Origin: Melitaea cinxia
Lineage: Eukaryota; Arthropoda; Insecta; Lepidoptera; Nymphalidae
Reading direction: 5' to 3'
Length of the DNA: 64,000 nucleotides
NCBI RefSeq assembly: GCF_905220565.1
Contig: NC_059404.1
Coordinates: 16,768,472 to 16,832,471 of the forward strand
Below, piece after piece: positions 52,863 through 62,879 of this stretch; position 1 is the stretch's first letter; the number at the start of each line of letters is the position of its first letter. The notes below the pieces were generated by a model. It was not told the DNA's origin, searched no databases, and saw nothing but the letters and a program-made list of their open reading frames with translations. A program made the position numbers and the translations under genes.

Positions 52863-53734
52863 GTGGTGGTTAACTAAAACATTTTAATAATAATTCGCGA
52901 GTAAAACCGCAAGACACAATTAGTTATTTCTAAAGAAATATACGTATAATAAAATTTCAATGAAAAAAGGAATGCTTCGTCGATCTGGTAATATTTAAAT
53001 TAGCCTTTGTTGAAGAGACAGACATCTGCCATGACGGATTTTAAGCAACAATGTGTACCTTAAACTTGATAGTAAAAAAATTCAAATCTCTTCATTGTAC
53101 AATAAATAATTTTATTTATCTACTATTATATATTCATAGCTTGAACGTCTGTGTTCGGGCTTAAAACATTTTATATTGTCACTAGCTGAATCTCGTGACA
53201 ATACTCGCGTTGATTTTCAATATTTTCTTTGCATGATAGCGATAACTTTTATAGATAGATATAACTTTTTAAAGCCTAAAATATTCTGCATAGAATGATG
53301 TTTTTTGTTTTTGTTATATGTATTATCGTATTGATAACTTCTGAACGTAGAATTAATCTTTTAAATCGAACAAATGTATGTATGAAGCTAGAGGTAGGTT
53401 TGACAGTTCACAAAATACTTCAAGTCTGCACTGAACTGTACCTTTTCATTCACGTTGTAAGCCGAGGTGTGATCTCATCTCAATAAGACACACCTATACA
53501 GCAAACGTCCATTCTGAGCCCTAATGAGGAAACAGTCAACAAAATTGGTAGTCCAATTTTCACTGCCGGTATTCCGCTTCCCCATCGGGGGACTCTATAA
53601 ACATCGCTAGGATCAACGCTAATACACATATCGAAAAAAGGCATATACATTTTTATTAGTTCACTATAAGAAATGCTTATACAAAAATGATATTAATTAG
53701 CAATAAAAATACTGAAAAAACCATATACAATTCA
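52863..53734. other. AT-rich intergenic stretch
   Basis: No gene recognised. Confidence 0.4.
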
Positions 53735-54002
53735 GATATACTGCTTACTGCTGATATACTGCTGGGTATAGGCCTCTTTTCCCATCTAGATGGATCGAAG
53801 GGTTGGCCGATATATTCTCTACTATGAGTAATGATTGACGGCTTAACGTGCTCTCGAGATACAGTGGAGAGACATACAAGGACAGACATCAAAACCGGTA
53901 AGAAATATTTGTACAAATACAAATACCCTTCCCGAGCAGGAATCGAACCGCAAACCATCAGTATTTTAGGCGATTATTCACACCACTACACCAGAGCGGT
54001 TC
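53735..54002 (-). repeat. tRNA-derived SINE, minus orientation, partial
   Basis: GGTATAGGCCTCTTTTCCCA, TACTATGAGTAATGATTGAC, CAGGAATCGAACCGCAAACC, CACACCACTACACCAGAGCG. Confidence 0.7.
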
Positions 54003-54478
54003 AGGTGATACGCGTTTTATTTATACAAAATCAGAGGTAGCACATTTCTAGCAAAATACAGATTGTTCAAACAGACAGATAAAATCTTCAACATTGTTAT
54101 TAGTGAAGATCCCCAGATAACGACACTGTTAAGATACGCTCGTTTATTACTAAGACGATGAGTTTAACGAATATATTTCAGGTCGAAACCCTTACATGTA
54201 ACGCAATTTAAAAATACTATGAACTTTATTTTAAAAGGTTTTATTTTTATCTATACATATAAAGAGGATAGATCGTTGTCTATGATTATAAATTATCCTT
54301 ATCAAAACCCCTTTTGCGTTATTAAACTTGAAGTCATTAAGAAAATCAACGAAAATCACGAAATTAATTCTAATGAGACTGACAAAGAAGACGAATATTC
54401 TGCTAAACAATTTATATTAGAAATACGACAAGTTTTGTAGAGTGATATTGATAATAATTTATGATTATAATTAATATT
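54003..54478. other. AT-rich intergenic stretch
   Basis: An isolated plus frame at 54219-54440 has a biased Lys/Ile/Asn composition and no recognised domain. Confidence 0.35.
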
Positions 54479-54613
54479 AATGTTGCGTCCACTGGTGACA
54501 ACAGGGCTGGTGCATTTTTTACCCAGAGAATCGGCAGAGTCATTCAACGTGGAAATGCTGCCAGATTTCTTGGCGCCATTCCACTCGGACGTGATTTATA
54601 CCGCAATTATTAA
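54479..54613 (+). pseudogene. 3' end of an unrecognised coding sequence, probably mobile-element-derived
   Basis: A compact open run of 44 codons ends with TAA at 54611-54613 and reads TGDNRAGAFFTQRIGRVIQR, then GNAARFLGAIPLGRDLYRNY. Base composition is markedly richer than its surroundings, and an AATAAA follows at about 54654, as expected for the end of a processed or transposed gene. Upstream DNA is AT-rich and non-coding, so this is a 5'-truncated remnant. I do not recognise the family. Confidence 0.45.
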
Positions 54614-54677
54614 GTTGTGAATTGTAAATATGTATAATATTGTAAATATTTCGAAATAAATGTACACATATAAAATA

Positions 54678-54920
54678 ACTAGCTGACCCGGCAGACGTTG
54701 TCCTGTCCTGCGCGGAAAACACCTGGAACAGCTACCAAATTCGATTGCTTACATACCGATAGCAACGCCACCTGCTGGGTCCAATTGAGATAAAAATTAC
54801 CCTATCTCCCAAGTTTGACTTAATTATAGATGCTTACAAAATTTGATAAAAATTGATTCTGTAGTTTCGGAGTTTATCTGGAACATACATCGTGACACAA
54901 AATTTTTATATATATAGATT
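54678..54920 (+). repeat. LINE 3'-end-type repeat (CTAGCTGACCCGGCAGACG family)
   Basis: Starts ACTAGCTGACCCGGCAGACG, ends TTTTTATATATATAGAT. Related tails, in the opposite sense, close the repeat at 58070-58085. Confidence 0.65.
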
Positions 54921-55379
54921 TGCCAGTCAAAGTCACCTTTATAAATTACTGAATTATTTTACAACACTCTCTTCATTTAAAGATTATTTAGTCAAATTAT
55001 CAGATACCAAGGAATGTGTTATATTTATTTATTTCTTTGAAGCATACTGACTATATACATATTTTTACATTGATATATACACATTAGCTATACAGTAAGG
55101 TCCTTAATACATGTATCAATAACTACCATACATAAAATTTAAATTTTTTTTTAGCTTACATAACACAAAACGAAACCATTAATTACTTAAAAAAATATTA
55201 CAAAAGAGAATAGTAATCAAAAAAATCTATGTTTTCTGTGAAATGAGTCATATCAAATTGACTTATGACAATCTATAATAATATAATAAAATAGAGAGTT
55301 TATTGGTTTGTTTGGACACGTTAATTTTATAAGGTACAACGTATTGGATTACTAGTCTAGATAATCTAGAAGATGTGAA
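54921..55379. other. AT-rich intergenic stretch
   Basis: Nothing recognised. Confidence 0.45.
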
Positions 55380-55650
55380 TCGATATCAGATGATTCCGAA
55401 CCCAGTAGAAATAGTCAAATAAATACGCGCTATTAAAGATAAGTCAAAAGAAGTCATCAAGATCAAATTTAAATGAGTCATCAGATCTCAATCAAATTTA
55501 AATGAGACCACATGAGACGCACCACCTTCTGATTAAAAATCAATCATCAATATAGGTACACCCAGTCAAAAGTTCTGAGGTAACTTACAAAAAAATTTAC
55601 ATACACATACAATCGGATGGTGAACCCCATCTTTTTTGAAAGTCAGAGGC
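55380..55650 (+). repeat. one-module version of the inverted-end repeat
   Basis: A single module (TAGTCAAATAAATACGCGCT, ATCAGATCTCAATCAAATTT, AGGTACACCCAGTCAAAAGT) followed by the 3' end (ATCTTTTTTGAAAGTC). Confidence 0.6.
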
Positions 55651-56209
55651 TTATTGTTTATAACCTTTGTTCAAACTTTTGGGCCCTACAATCGAAATTC
55701 AATAATAATGGATTGATTTTCTCTGGAAATAATTTTGGATAATCGGCCTTGCTATCGCGCATTGCAAAATATTTCTAGCCACAATTGTTTCTTTTTTTCA
55801 AATACTTAAAAATAAAAAATAGAAAATAGTTTATAGTATAAAACTATAAACTTGATCTAATAGTGTATACAATTTTATACTTCTTCGAATCACAATTTAA
55901 TTATCATACTAACGATCACGCTAGTAAAATTTTACTCACAGCCACATTATATTTGAGTTTCTGACAATACAGAAAATTTGTGATTGTCGTTCGCGATATT
56001 CTTTAAGACACTGTCAAATTTATTACTTTTAGTAGTAAAATTAATAATCACTTGTATTAGAACTGAGAAATTTATTTGGTTTTAGCGTATATAAAATTAT
56101 ATATAGTGTTTATACATAATATTTTAATTGTATATATTTTATAAGTCTTATAAATATTTTTATATCCCAATTTGTATATGTCAATAATATTTTTATTATC
56201 AACTAGCAT
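55651..56209. other. AT-rich intergenic stretch
   Basis: Nothing recognised. Confidence 0.45.
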
Positions 56210-56335
56210 CCAACCCCGGCTTCGCACGGGTATTTAACAAAAATTACAAATATTGTTTTTTAATGTTTATGCGAATTTCACTCATTTAAATGAAAAGACT
56301 TTTTTAGATTTTATCGCGGTTTATTAACTTTTTAA
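56210..56335 (+). repeat. dispersed repeat interrupted by insertions
   Basis: CCGGCTTCGCACGGGTATTT through TTTATCGCGGTTTATTAACT equals the start of 36478-36660. It breaks where the next element begins. Confidence 0.55.
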
Positions 56336-56945
56336 CCGACTTCCAAAAAAGGAGGAGGTTCTCAATTCGACTGTATTTTTTTTTTTTTTTATGTATGTTA
56401 CATCAGAACTTTTGACCGGGTAGACCGATTTCGACAAATTTTGTTTTAATCGAAAGGTGGTGTGTGCCAATTGGTCCCATTTAAATTTATTTGAGATCTA
56501 ACAACTACTTTTCGAGTTATATCTAATAATGCGTTTTTACTTGACGCTTTTTTCGTCGACCTACGTTGTATTATACTGCATAACTTTCTACTGGATGTAC
56601 CGATTTTGATAATTGTTTTTTTGTTGGAAAGGGGACATCCCTAGTTTGGTACCGTGATAAGTAAACCAGGATCTGATGGTGGGACCCCAGAGAAATCGAG
56701 GGAAACTCGAAAATCCGTAATAACTTTTTACTGGGTGTACCGATTTTGACAATTTTTAATTTAATCGAAAGCTGATGTTTATCATGTGGTCACATATAAA
56801 TTTTATCGAGATCTAATAACTACTTTTTTAATAACCTTTGATAACGCGTAGTTGCTTGACTATTTTTTCGTCGATCTACGTTGTATTACTTGTCGATGTA
56901 ATTGAAGTCGGTTTTTTTTTTCGTTTGCGAGCAAACACAATTATT
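56336..56945 (-). repeat. two-module inverted-end repeat, full copy, minus orientation
   Basis: Begins AACCGACTTCCAAAAAAGGA and ends GAAGTCGGTTTTTT, TCGTTTGCGAGCAAACACAA; both modules present. Confidence 0.75.
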
Positions 56946-56967
56946 TAGATGCCTTTGTATATGACAT

Positions 56968-57120
56968 AATAATAATAATAATATATTCTTTATTGTACAC
57001 CAAAATATAAACAAACAGTAGTAACTAAAAAAAAAAGATGTACAAAGGCGATCTTATCGCTGAAGAGCGATTTCTTCCAGATAACCTTTGGGCACAGGAC
57101 TCGACATAGTAGTGACGGAT
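56968..57120 (-). repeat. CR1-type LINE tail, minus orientation
   Basis: AATAATAATAATATATTCTT, TATTGTACACC, CGATCTTATCGCTGAAGAGC, GATTTCTTCCAGATAACC: the terminal hairpin motif of the 2996-3020 type, reversed. Confidence 0.7.
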
Positions 57121-57639
57121 AGGAAGTGTACAATATTGTTAAGGATGAATAAAAATGACTGTATATGTATAGGACTGTGGACTGTCCTCCCGTGACCATG
57201 ATTGCTGTAAAGTATCCGAAACGTCGATCGTCACCTGATTGGAGGGCGGTCTGTGCTCTTAAAGAATTAAGGAGTTGTCTTTTGGATTTTATATATTTTT
57301 ATGACATGTTACAATTAGTAAAATAATCCCTTATTTAAATGCAACACAATTTTAAATCATATATTCATACTTTAAGTCATATATAATGGTGCATTCTTTG
57401 TAACAAGTCTTGTACAAGTTTTGATGAATCAAATCCATCATTGATTGAATATTTACTTAAAAATTGTTTACCCAAGTGCAGTTACATAAACCAGCGTGCT
57501 TGAAACCGTGACTGGTAATTGAGAGTACTGTTATTGAAACATAAATTTTCCAAATAAATAAAACAGTAAAACAATTAAACTGGAAAATTTTGTCTTGATC
57601 GCTCTTGATTTAGTTCTAATCATTTGAGTAGTTTGAGTA
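57121..57639. other. unassigned stretch with a repeat scrap
   Basis: 57178-57225 (GTCCTCCCGTGACCATGATT, GCTGTAAAGTATCCGAAACG) is the inverse of the end of the 36478-36660 repeat. Confidence 0.45.
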
Positions 57640-57772
57640 GACGTCTGATAGCGGTTGTTACTCATAGTAGGGAATGTATGCGCCCACCCGCAGTGGAGTA
57701 GCGTGGTGGACTGAGCTCCAATATGGAGAAAGAGGCCTATGCCCATCATTGGGATATTGCAGGCTAAATAAA
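57640..57772 (+). repeat. SINE 3' part, plus orientation
   Basis: TAGCGGTTGTTACTCATAGT through GCCTATGCCCATCATTGGGA. Confidence 0.65.
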
Positions 57773-57849
57773 TCAAATTAAGTAGTGAAAGTTAAGTATG
57801 AACATTATTATTAATATTCCAGTATTGTTTTATGCTCATTTAATTTGAA

Positions 57850-58085
57850 ATGAATCTTATATATAAAATTCTTGCGTCACAATGTTAGTGACAATACTCC
57901 TTCAAAACGGCTGGATCGATTTTTATGACATTTTGTGTGCATATTGGGTAGGCCTGAGAATCGCGAGAATTGGCCAACATCTATTTTTCATACCTCTAAG
58001 TTAAAAGGGAGGATCAAGAAGGATGAGGAGGGATTAAGAGGGTTATAAAATATATGGCTAAACAACGTTTTGCGGGGTCAGCTAG
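57850..58085 (+). repeat. LINE 3'-end-type repeat (ATATAAAATTCTTGCGTCACA family)
   Basis: ATATAAAATTCTTGCGTCAC, CTTCAAAACGGCTGGATCGA, GGTAGGCCTGAGAATCGCGA, and the end CGTTTTGCGGGGTCAGCTAG. Confidence 0.65.
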
Positions 58086-58883
58086 TCATTCTATAAATGT
58101 CTGCTGCTCTGCTCATCTCCATTTAAGAGAAGGGTTGCTCAAGCACACTTTTCACCGTGGGTTGGAAGGTAATTCTTATTTAATTCTTTTTTCTTCTGTG
58201 TTAAAGTAGCCAGCACACGTGTAAGTTGACTGGAATGGTCTTTTTGACACGTGAAGAATATAATTTACCGATTAAGGCCTATCAACGTCACCTCGTTCCC
58301 AGCACTCAATTTGACAAGTATCTAGATAAATATAGTGTAGTATAGTTTGAGTCGATGTAATCTCCCAGTCTCTTGTTCAGTCTCCTTGTATATTCACTCT
58401 TGAACAATTACTTTTATATGTATAAAATGATTTATCTTCCTCTTCAATTGTTTTAATATTGAACTGTTTACTACTGTCACGCGATTATCATAAGTAACGG
58501 TCTGATATTAATTATTTAGTTTTAGAGTATTTTTTCAAATACTATTTTTGTTTATCGAATAAATCGACATGAACTCACTTGTGCCTGATGAGAAATAATA
58601 GCAAAGTCTCATTCAGTTCAAATGTAGAGACGTAACACATGATAAACTTGCACGTGTAAAAATTTTATGACGTCGTTAAACAAAAATAAAGTTAGAAGCT
58701 AAAGTAAATGACCTGCAGTAATCTTAATTAAAACGTATTTCTCAAAGATATAAAATTTGTATCACCTCACAACAATTATATTAGATAAAAGGCTCATAAA
58801 TGACACGTCAAAATGTGTGACATAAATGAATTATCCAGAAAATAATACAATCCATTATCCTAGATAGATACGAAAATAATCTT
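58086..58883. other. AT-rich intergenic stretch
   Basis: No gene recognised. Confidence 0.45.
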
Positions 58884-58914
58884 AACTATTTTTGAATATC
58901 ATATCAAAAAATGA

Positions 58915-58987
58915 CCGCTCCAGCGGGATTCGAACCCGCGTCTCCGACTGACCGTGTCGGCGCTCTAGCCAATTAAGCTATGGAACG
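58915..58987 (-). pseudogene. tRNA-like sequence, copy 1 (anticodon position GGT)
   Basis: The minus strand folds as a tRNA: 7-bp acceptor stem (CGTTCCA/TGGAGCG), D arm GCTT/GAGC, anticodon stem CCGAC/GTCGG, T arm GCGGG-TTCGAAT-CCCGC. The anticodon loop is ACGGTCA, giving GGT (threonine) but with C instead of the invariant U at position 33 and C at 37. Eukaryotic threonine tRNAs do not use GGT, so a functional tRNA is unlikely. Confidence 0.7.
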
Positions 58988-59228
58988 ATATACCCGCTAG
59001 AGCGAAATTTTTGATATGATGATTTTTATTTTCGGTTTAAGCGAACCGTGGCGCCGTCTATAGTGAGTTCTTTACAGAGACCCGTAACTATTCAAAGTTT
59101 CATATTACAATGAAAATCTTTGACAGGAGACGACACCATGCTATTTTTAATATGTACGATTTTTATTTTTTTATGTTACCCTCACATTAGGAATTCTAAA
59201 TATTTTTGAATATCATATCAAAAATTGA

Positions 59229-59301
59229 CCGCTCCAGCGGGATTCGAACCCGCGTCTCCGACTGACCGTGTCGGCGCTCTAGCCAATTAAGCTATGGAAC
59301 G
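59229..59301 (-). pseudogene. tRNA-like sequence, copy 2
   Basis: Same 73 nt as copy 1, within the second tandem unit. Confidence 0.7.
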
Positions 59302-59540
59302 ATATACCCGCTAGAGCGAAATTTTTGATATGATGATTTTTATTTTCGGTTTAAGCGAACCGTGGCGCCGTCTATAGTGAGTTCTTTACAGAGACCCGTA
59401 ACTATTCAAAGTTTCATATTACAATGAAAATCTTTGACAGGAGACGACACCATGCTATTTTTAATATGTACGATTTTTATTTTTATGTTACCCTTACATT
59501 AGGAATTCTAAATATTTTTGAATATCATATCAAAAATTGA

Positions 59541-59613
59541 CCGCTCCAGCGGGATTCGAACCCGCGTCTCCGACTGACCGTGTCGGCGCTCTAGCCAATT
59601 AAGCTATGGAACG
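59541..59613 (-). pseudogene. tRNA-like sequence, copy 3
   Basis: Same 73 nt as copies 1 and 2, within the third tandem unit. Confidence 0.7.
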
Positions 59614-59923
59614 ATATACCCGCTAGAGCGAAATTTTTGATATGATGATTTTTATTTTCGGTTTAAGCGAACCGTGGCGCCGTCTATAGTGAGTTCTTTA
59701 CAGAGACCCGTAACTATTCAAAGTTTCATATTACAATGAAAATCTTTGACAGGAGACGACACCATGCTATTTTTAATATGTACGATTTTTATTTTTATGT
59801 TACCCTCACATTAGGAATTCTAAATATTTTTGAATATCATATCAAAAATTGACGGTTCGCCACGGTTCGCTTAAACCGAAAATAAAAATCATCATATCAA
59901 AAATTTCGCTCTAGCGGGTATAT

Positions 59924-59996
59924 CGTTCCATAGCTTAATTGGCTAGAGCGCCGACACGGTCAGTCGGAGACGCGGGTTCGAATCCCGCTGGAGCGG
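59924..59996 (+). pseudogene. tRNA-like sequence, copy 4 (inverted unit)
   Basis: Same core on the plus strand, in the head-to-head fourth unit. A and B boxes (TAGCTTAATTGGC; GGTTCGAATCC) are intact and could recruit RNA polymerase III (inference). Confidence 0.7.
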
Positions 59997-60134
59997 TCAA
60001 TTTTTGATATGATGTTCAAAAATATTTAGAATTCCTAATGTGAGGGTAACATAAAAATAAAAATTGTACATATAATCTTAACTGTAAACTACATTTTGTA
60101 AGAATCTGCCCAATACGGCCATTGTTGTACAATA

Positions 60135-60975
60135 TATATTCTTTATTGCGCTAAGTAAATTTTACAATAGTCGTAATAATATAGGAAGTTGTCAAGGGCG
60201 AATTTATCTCTAAAAGAGATCTCTTCCAGTCAACCCATGGCAGTGAGTGATAATGTGAAACTTGGGGCAAAGTAGTGCAGGAATAGAATAATAATAATTA
60301 AAAATTAAACATAAAATACATACACCACACATACATAAACATATATAAACATACACAGATACATCTACATACATACATACATACATCTACATACATATAT
60401 ACATAAAAAATAAATATAATACATATATACATCTCATACATCTGTACTGATTTTGGAAAGCAGATAGTTTTTAAAAGTGGAGTAAAGTTCTTGGATGAAT
60501 TTTGGGAGATATTTCCAAAGGTTAGCGGCGTATACAGAAAATGAATTCAATCGGAAGTTGGTGTTATGCCTAAGAAGTTCAAGCATTGTTGTTATGCAAG
60601 AACGCCTAGAACGGATGGGGGTAGGAAGCAATTTGAAACGGGATCGAAGGTAATGAGGATATTTTTGATCATGGAGTATGTTATAAAGGAAAGAAAGGAT
60701 GTGCATATCACGGCGAAGGTGGATAGGGAGCCACTTAAGTTTAGTACGAAAGTGGGAGATACGATCATATTTGCGTAAACCAAAAATAAAGCGTATAGCA
60801 AGATTTTGTAGACGCTCCAATTTACCAAGTAGCTCCTGTGTCACATCTAAATAGCACACATTTGCATAGTCGAAAATGGGTAAGAGAAGGGATTGCGTAA
60901 GCAATATTTTGGTTTTAAATGGTAAAAAGAATTGGAGACGCTTCAGAGAGTGAAAGGTATTGTGCATTTTAATGT
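60135..60975 (-). mobile_element. 5'-truncated CR1/Jockey-type LINE, second subfamily
   Basis: The minus strand carries the ORF2 C-terminus (60967-60434), a 3' UTR with ACATACATAC-type microsatellite (60325-60430), and the hairpin tail (TTTATCTCTAAAAGAGATCT, 60200-60225, then AATAAAGAATATAT at about 60131-60146 read inversely). Confidence 0.8.
60434..60967 (-). pseudogene. CR1/Jockey-type LINE ORF2 C-terminal region
   Basis: 177 codons, open: LLLPIFDYANVCYLDV, KLERLQNLAIRFIFGLRKYD, KLKWLPIHLRRDMH, AANLWKYLP. It aligns over its length with the plus-strand copy at 2085-2629 but is substantially diverged. Endonuclease and RT catalytic domains are absent. Confidence 0.82.
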
Positions 60976-61332
60976 AATATTAACGTAACCAATAGTTTTG
61001 TACGTAAATAAATAAATTTCAATAAAAGAAGTAGTAGACACATGCATATTTATTAGATTACTGTAAATCGGCACATAATACCCATTTATTATGATACATT
61101 TACTTCATTTATATGTGACTTTATCTTATTTAAGAAAAGTATTATTTTTATTCAATGTCTAAGAGCAAAAAATATCCTACCAAACGTATTTTTTATTGAT
61201 AACACTTAATTTGTATAGCGATTTTCATATTTATTACGTTTGTATTGAAATCGGAATTCTCAAGTACAAATAAAAATACAAATGAAAATTTCAAATTAAT
61301 TGAACTGAGATTAAAATGCACGAAATGCTTAC
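60976..61332. other. AT-rich stretch next to the SIFamide-receptor promoter region
   Basis: Nothing recognised. If the divergent exon below is real, this is its first intron. Confidence 0.4.
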
Positions 61333-61419
61333 CTTTTCCTGGATGCGTTCGGCTCGACCTTCCCAATCGTCACTACCAACTAAATAGTTTCTGAACATGC
61401 AATTTTGTACTTTATCCAT
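61333..61419 (-). CDS. possible first coding exon of an unidentified gene
   Basis: The minus-strand ATG at 61419 starts 29 codons (MDKVQNCMFRNYLVGSDDWE, then GRAERIQEK) that end exactly at a consensus donor, AAAAG|GTAAGC, in phase 0. The frame stays open upstream for about 50 more codons, including a hydrophobic run HFWCLLILGACCFI, but has no ATG there. If an upstream exon supplied a start, the product would look like a type II membrane protein such as a Golgi transferase; that is speculation. No following exon was identified to the left. Confidence 0.4.
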
Positions 61420-61693
61420 CTTATAATAAGATTTTATGAAACAGCAAGCGCCGAGTATCAGTAGGCACCAAAAATGCACATGCGTCGCAACAGTGAGCCT
61501 ACACCGTAGAGGCTCTACGCTCAGACGGCGCGCGACCGCCACACTCGTAACTCGTAGACCCGCTACGACTTAGCGCGATATTACTTCGGAACTTTTAATA
61601 CTTTTCTAACTATCGTATTATTTGTGTACTGTGTAAATACTTATTTGCATAGGTTTGATGTGATTAAAGGTAGTTTAGAATGACTTAGTGACG
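61420..61693. promoter_or_regulatory. GC-richer divergent 5' region of SIFaR and the minus-strand exon
   Basis: CpG-containing stretch (about 61440-61575: GCGCCGAGTATCAGTAGGCA, CAGACGGCGCGCGACCGCCA) between two divergently oriented exons. A two-codon upstream ORF (ATG ACT TAG, 61680-61688) lies just before the SIFaR start codon and could damp its translation (inference). Confidence 0.45.
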
Positions 61694-62210
61694 ATGGCTC
61701 CTTTAAGAGTATTAAGTGATTTTACTGACGATTTTCAAAACTTTTCGACACAACATCCAGGAGAGCGGCATCATTTCCGACATAGAAATCATTCGCGAGA
61801 TCACGCGAGGAATCATTTCGTAGATGTTATATCAAACTCGATAATGGATGTGATAAATACTAGATTCGTGCCTGAGAACAGCGTGTTGCCTGATATGGAG
61901 CCGTTGGCCACACACATGGAAGAAAGGCATCCTTTGAGGTTGAACATTACGATGAATAGGTCGGAGTTGGAGGCGATTGACGACGAGTTTATGTATAGGC
62001 ACAGTGGTGCAATGACTGCAGTGTACTGCGTGGCGTATCTCCTGGTTTTCATCGTTGGTTTGGTCGGAAATTGCTTCGTAATCGCTGTGGTGTACCGCTC
62101 TCCTAGGATGCGAACTGTGACCAATTTTTTCATAGTGAATCTCGCTGTTGCTGATATATTGGTTATAGTTTTCTGCTTACCCGCCACGCTTATGTCCAAC
62201 ATTTTTGTCC
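61694..62210 (+). CDS. SIFaR: SIFamide receptor-type GPCR, first coding exon (N-terminus, TM1, TM2)
   Basis: Class A neuropeptide GPCR; SIFamide receptors act in the plasma membrane of neurons and in insects are linked to courtship, feeding and sleep. This exon encodes residues 1-172 plus one base. The long extracellular N-terminus (1 to about 107) has N-glycosylation sequons at N16, N32, N84 and N88. TM1 is about 108-133 with the GN motif at N126; the first loop has SPRMRTVTNFF; TM2 is about 143-168 with LAVAD at D154 and VFCLPATLM. The sequence MRTVTNFFIVNLAVADILVI and the end ATLMSNIFV closely resemble insect SIFamide receptors. The donor GTAAGTAC at 62211 splits a codon after its first base (C). 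The ATG at 61694 is chosen; the in-frame GTG at 61688 is not a normal start. Later exons lie right of the window. Confidence 0.85.
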
Positions 62211-62547
62211 GTAAGTACTTTTGATATATTATTTTCACTACTTCCGTAATATAATGTATAAGAAAAAAATTTACTTTACACATTAGAAAGTATATAATAA
62301 AACAAGCAAAAAATAAAGACTATAGTAGAGGAGTATATTACTTCACATAATTTGTACCACTGAATGAGAATGTTACATTAACAATTAAAATATATGGTAC
62401 ATTATTAAACAATCATTATTAAGCTACTTTATTTATGACTGTAATTATTGCATTAAAGTCAGCATAATGAAAAATATTTATTAAGATTATAACGGTTATA
62501 AGAGTTTTAATTGTATCTATAGCTAATTAAAAAAAATACAACATACA
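62211..62547 (+). other. SIFaR intron 1, AT-rich
   Basis: Starts with a consensus donor; otherwise featureless. Confidence 0.5.
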
Positions 62548-62858
62548 CACACGGTCATCTGTTCCTAAGGTAAGCAACTTAGTGTTTGTGTTATAGGTAA
62601 CAACCGACTGTTATGTGTATTTTGTATATAAATACATAGCAATAATACATATATAAATACAAATATTACACACATACTCAGGCGGGTAATTAAACTTTAT
62701 TACAGATGGTATAGCTACATTTTTTTTTTTGATAAACTTACATATAAATAATACATATAGGAATAAATATATATTACACCCAGACTCGGGGTGGAAAACG
62801 AACCCACAACCCCCGGAGCAGAAAGCAGGGTCACTACAAACTGCGCCAACGGGCTAGT
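62548..62858 (-). repeat. second SINE family, minus orientation, with internal duplication
   Basis: CACACGGTCATCTGTTCCTA, TTATAGGTAACAACCGACTG, then a partial repeat of the tail and the tRNA-like end GAACCCACAACCCCCGGAGC, GCCAACGGGCTAGTC. Confidence 0.7.
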
Positions 62859-62879
62859 CAGAATATATAGTTATAGATA

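Larger units (their letters stand above)
58884..60065. repeat. tandem array of a 312-314-bp repeat with a tRNA-like hairpin, last copy inverted
   Basis: Three direct copies (tRNA-like cores at 58915, 59229 and 59541, spacings 314 and 312 bp) are followed by a head-to-head partial fourth copy on the opposite strand (core 59924-59996). The direct copies are nearly identical. Each unit has inverted repeats around the tRNA-like core (ATCATATCAAAAATT.. / ..AATTTTTGATATGAT), extended by CGCTC(C/T)AGCGGG on either side. The remaining 200 bp contain GAACCGTGGCGCCGTCTATA, GACAGGAGACGACACCATGC and GAGGGTAAC/GTTACCCTC-type ends. Confidence 0.9.

Noticed and set aside
58884..59860. CRISPR-like direct repeats
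   Set aside because: Units are 313 bp and near identical throughout with no variable spacers, and the genome is animal.
58915..59996. A cluster of functional tRNA-Thr genes
   Set aside because: The stems are good but the loop lacks U33, has C at 37 and reads GGT, which eukaryotic Thr tRNAs do not use. All copies sit inside a repeat.
61688..61690. GTG start giving two extra SIFaR residues
   Set aside because: The ATG two codons later (61694) is the normal choice.
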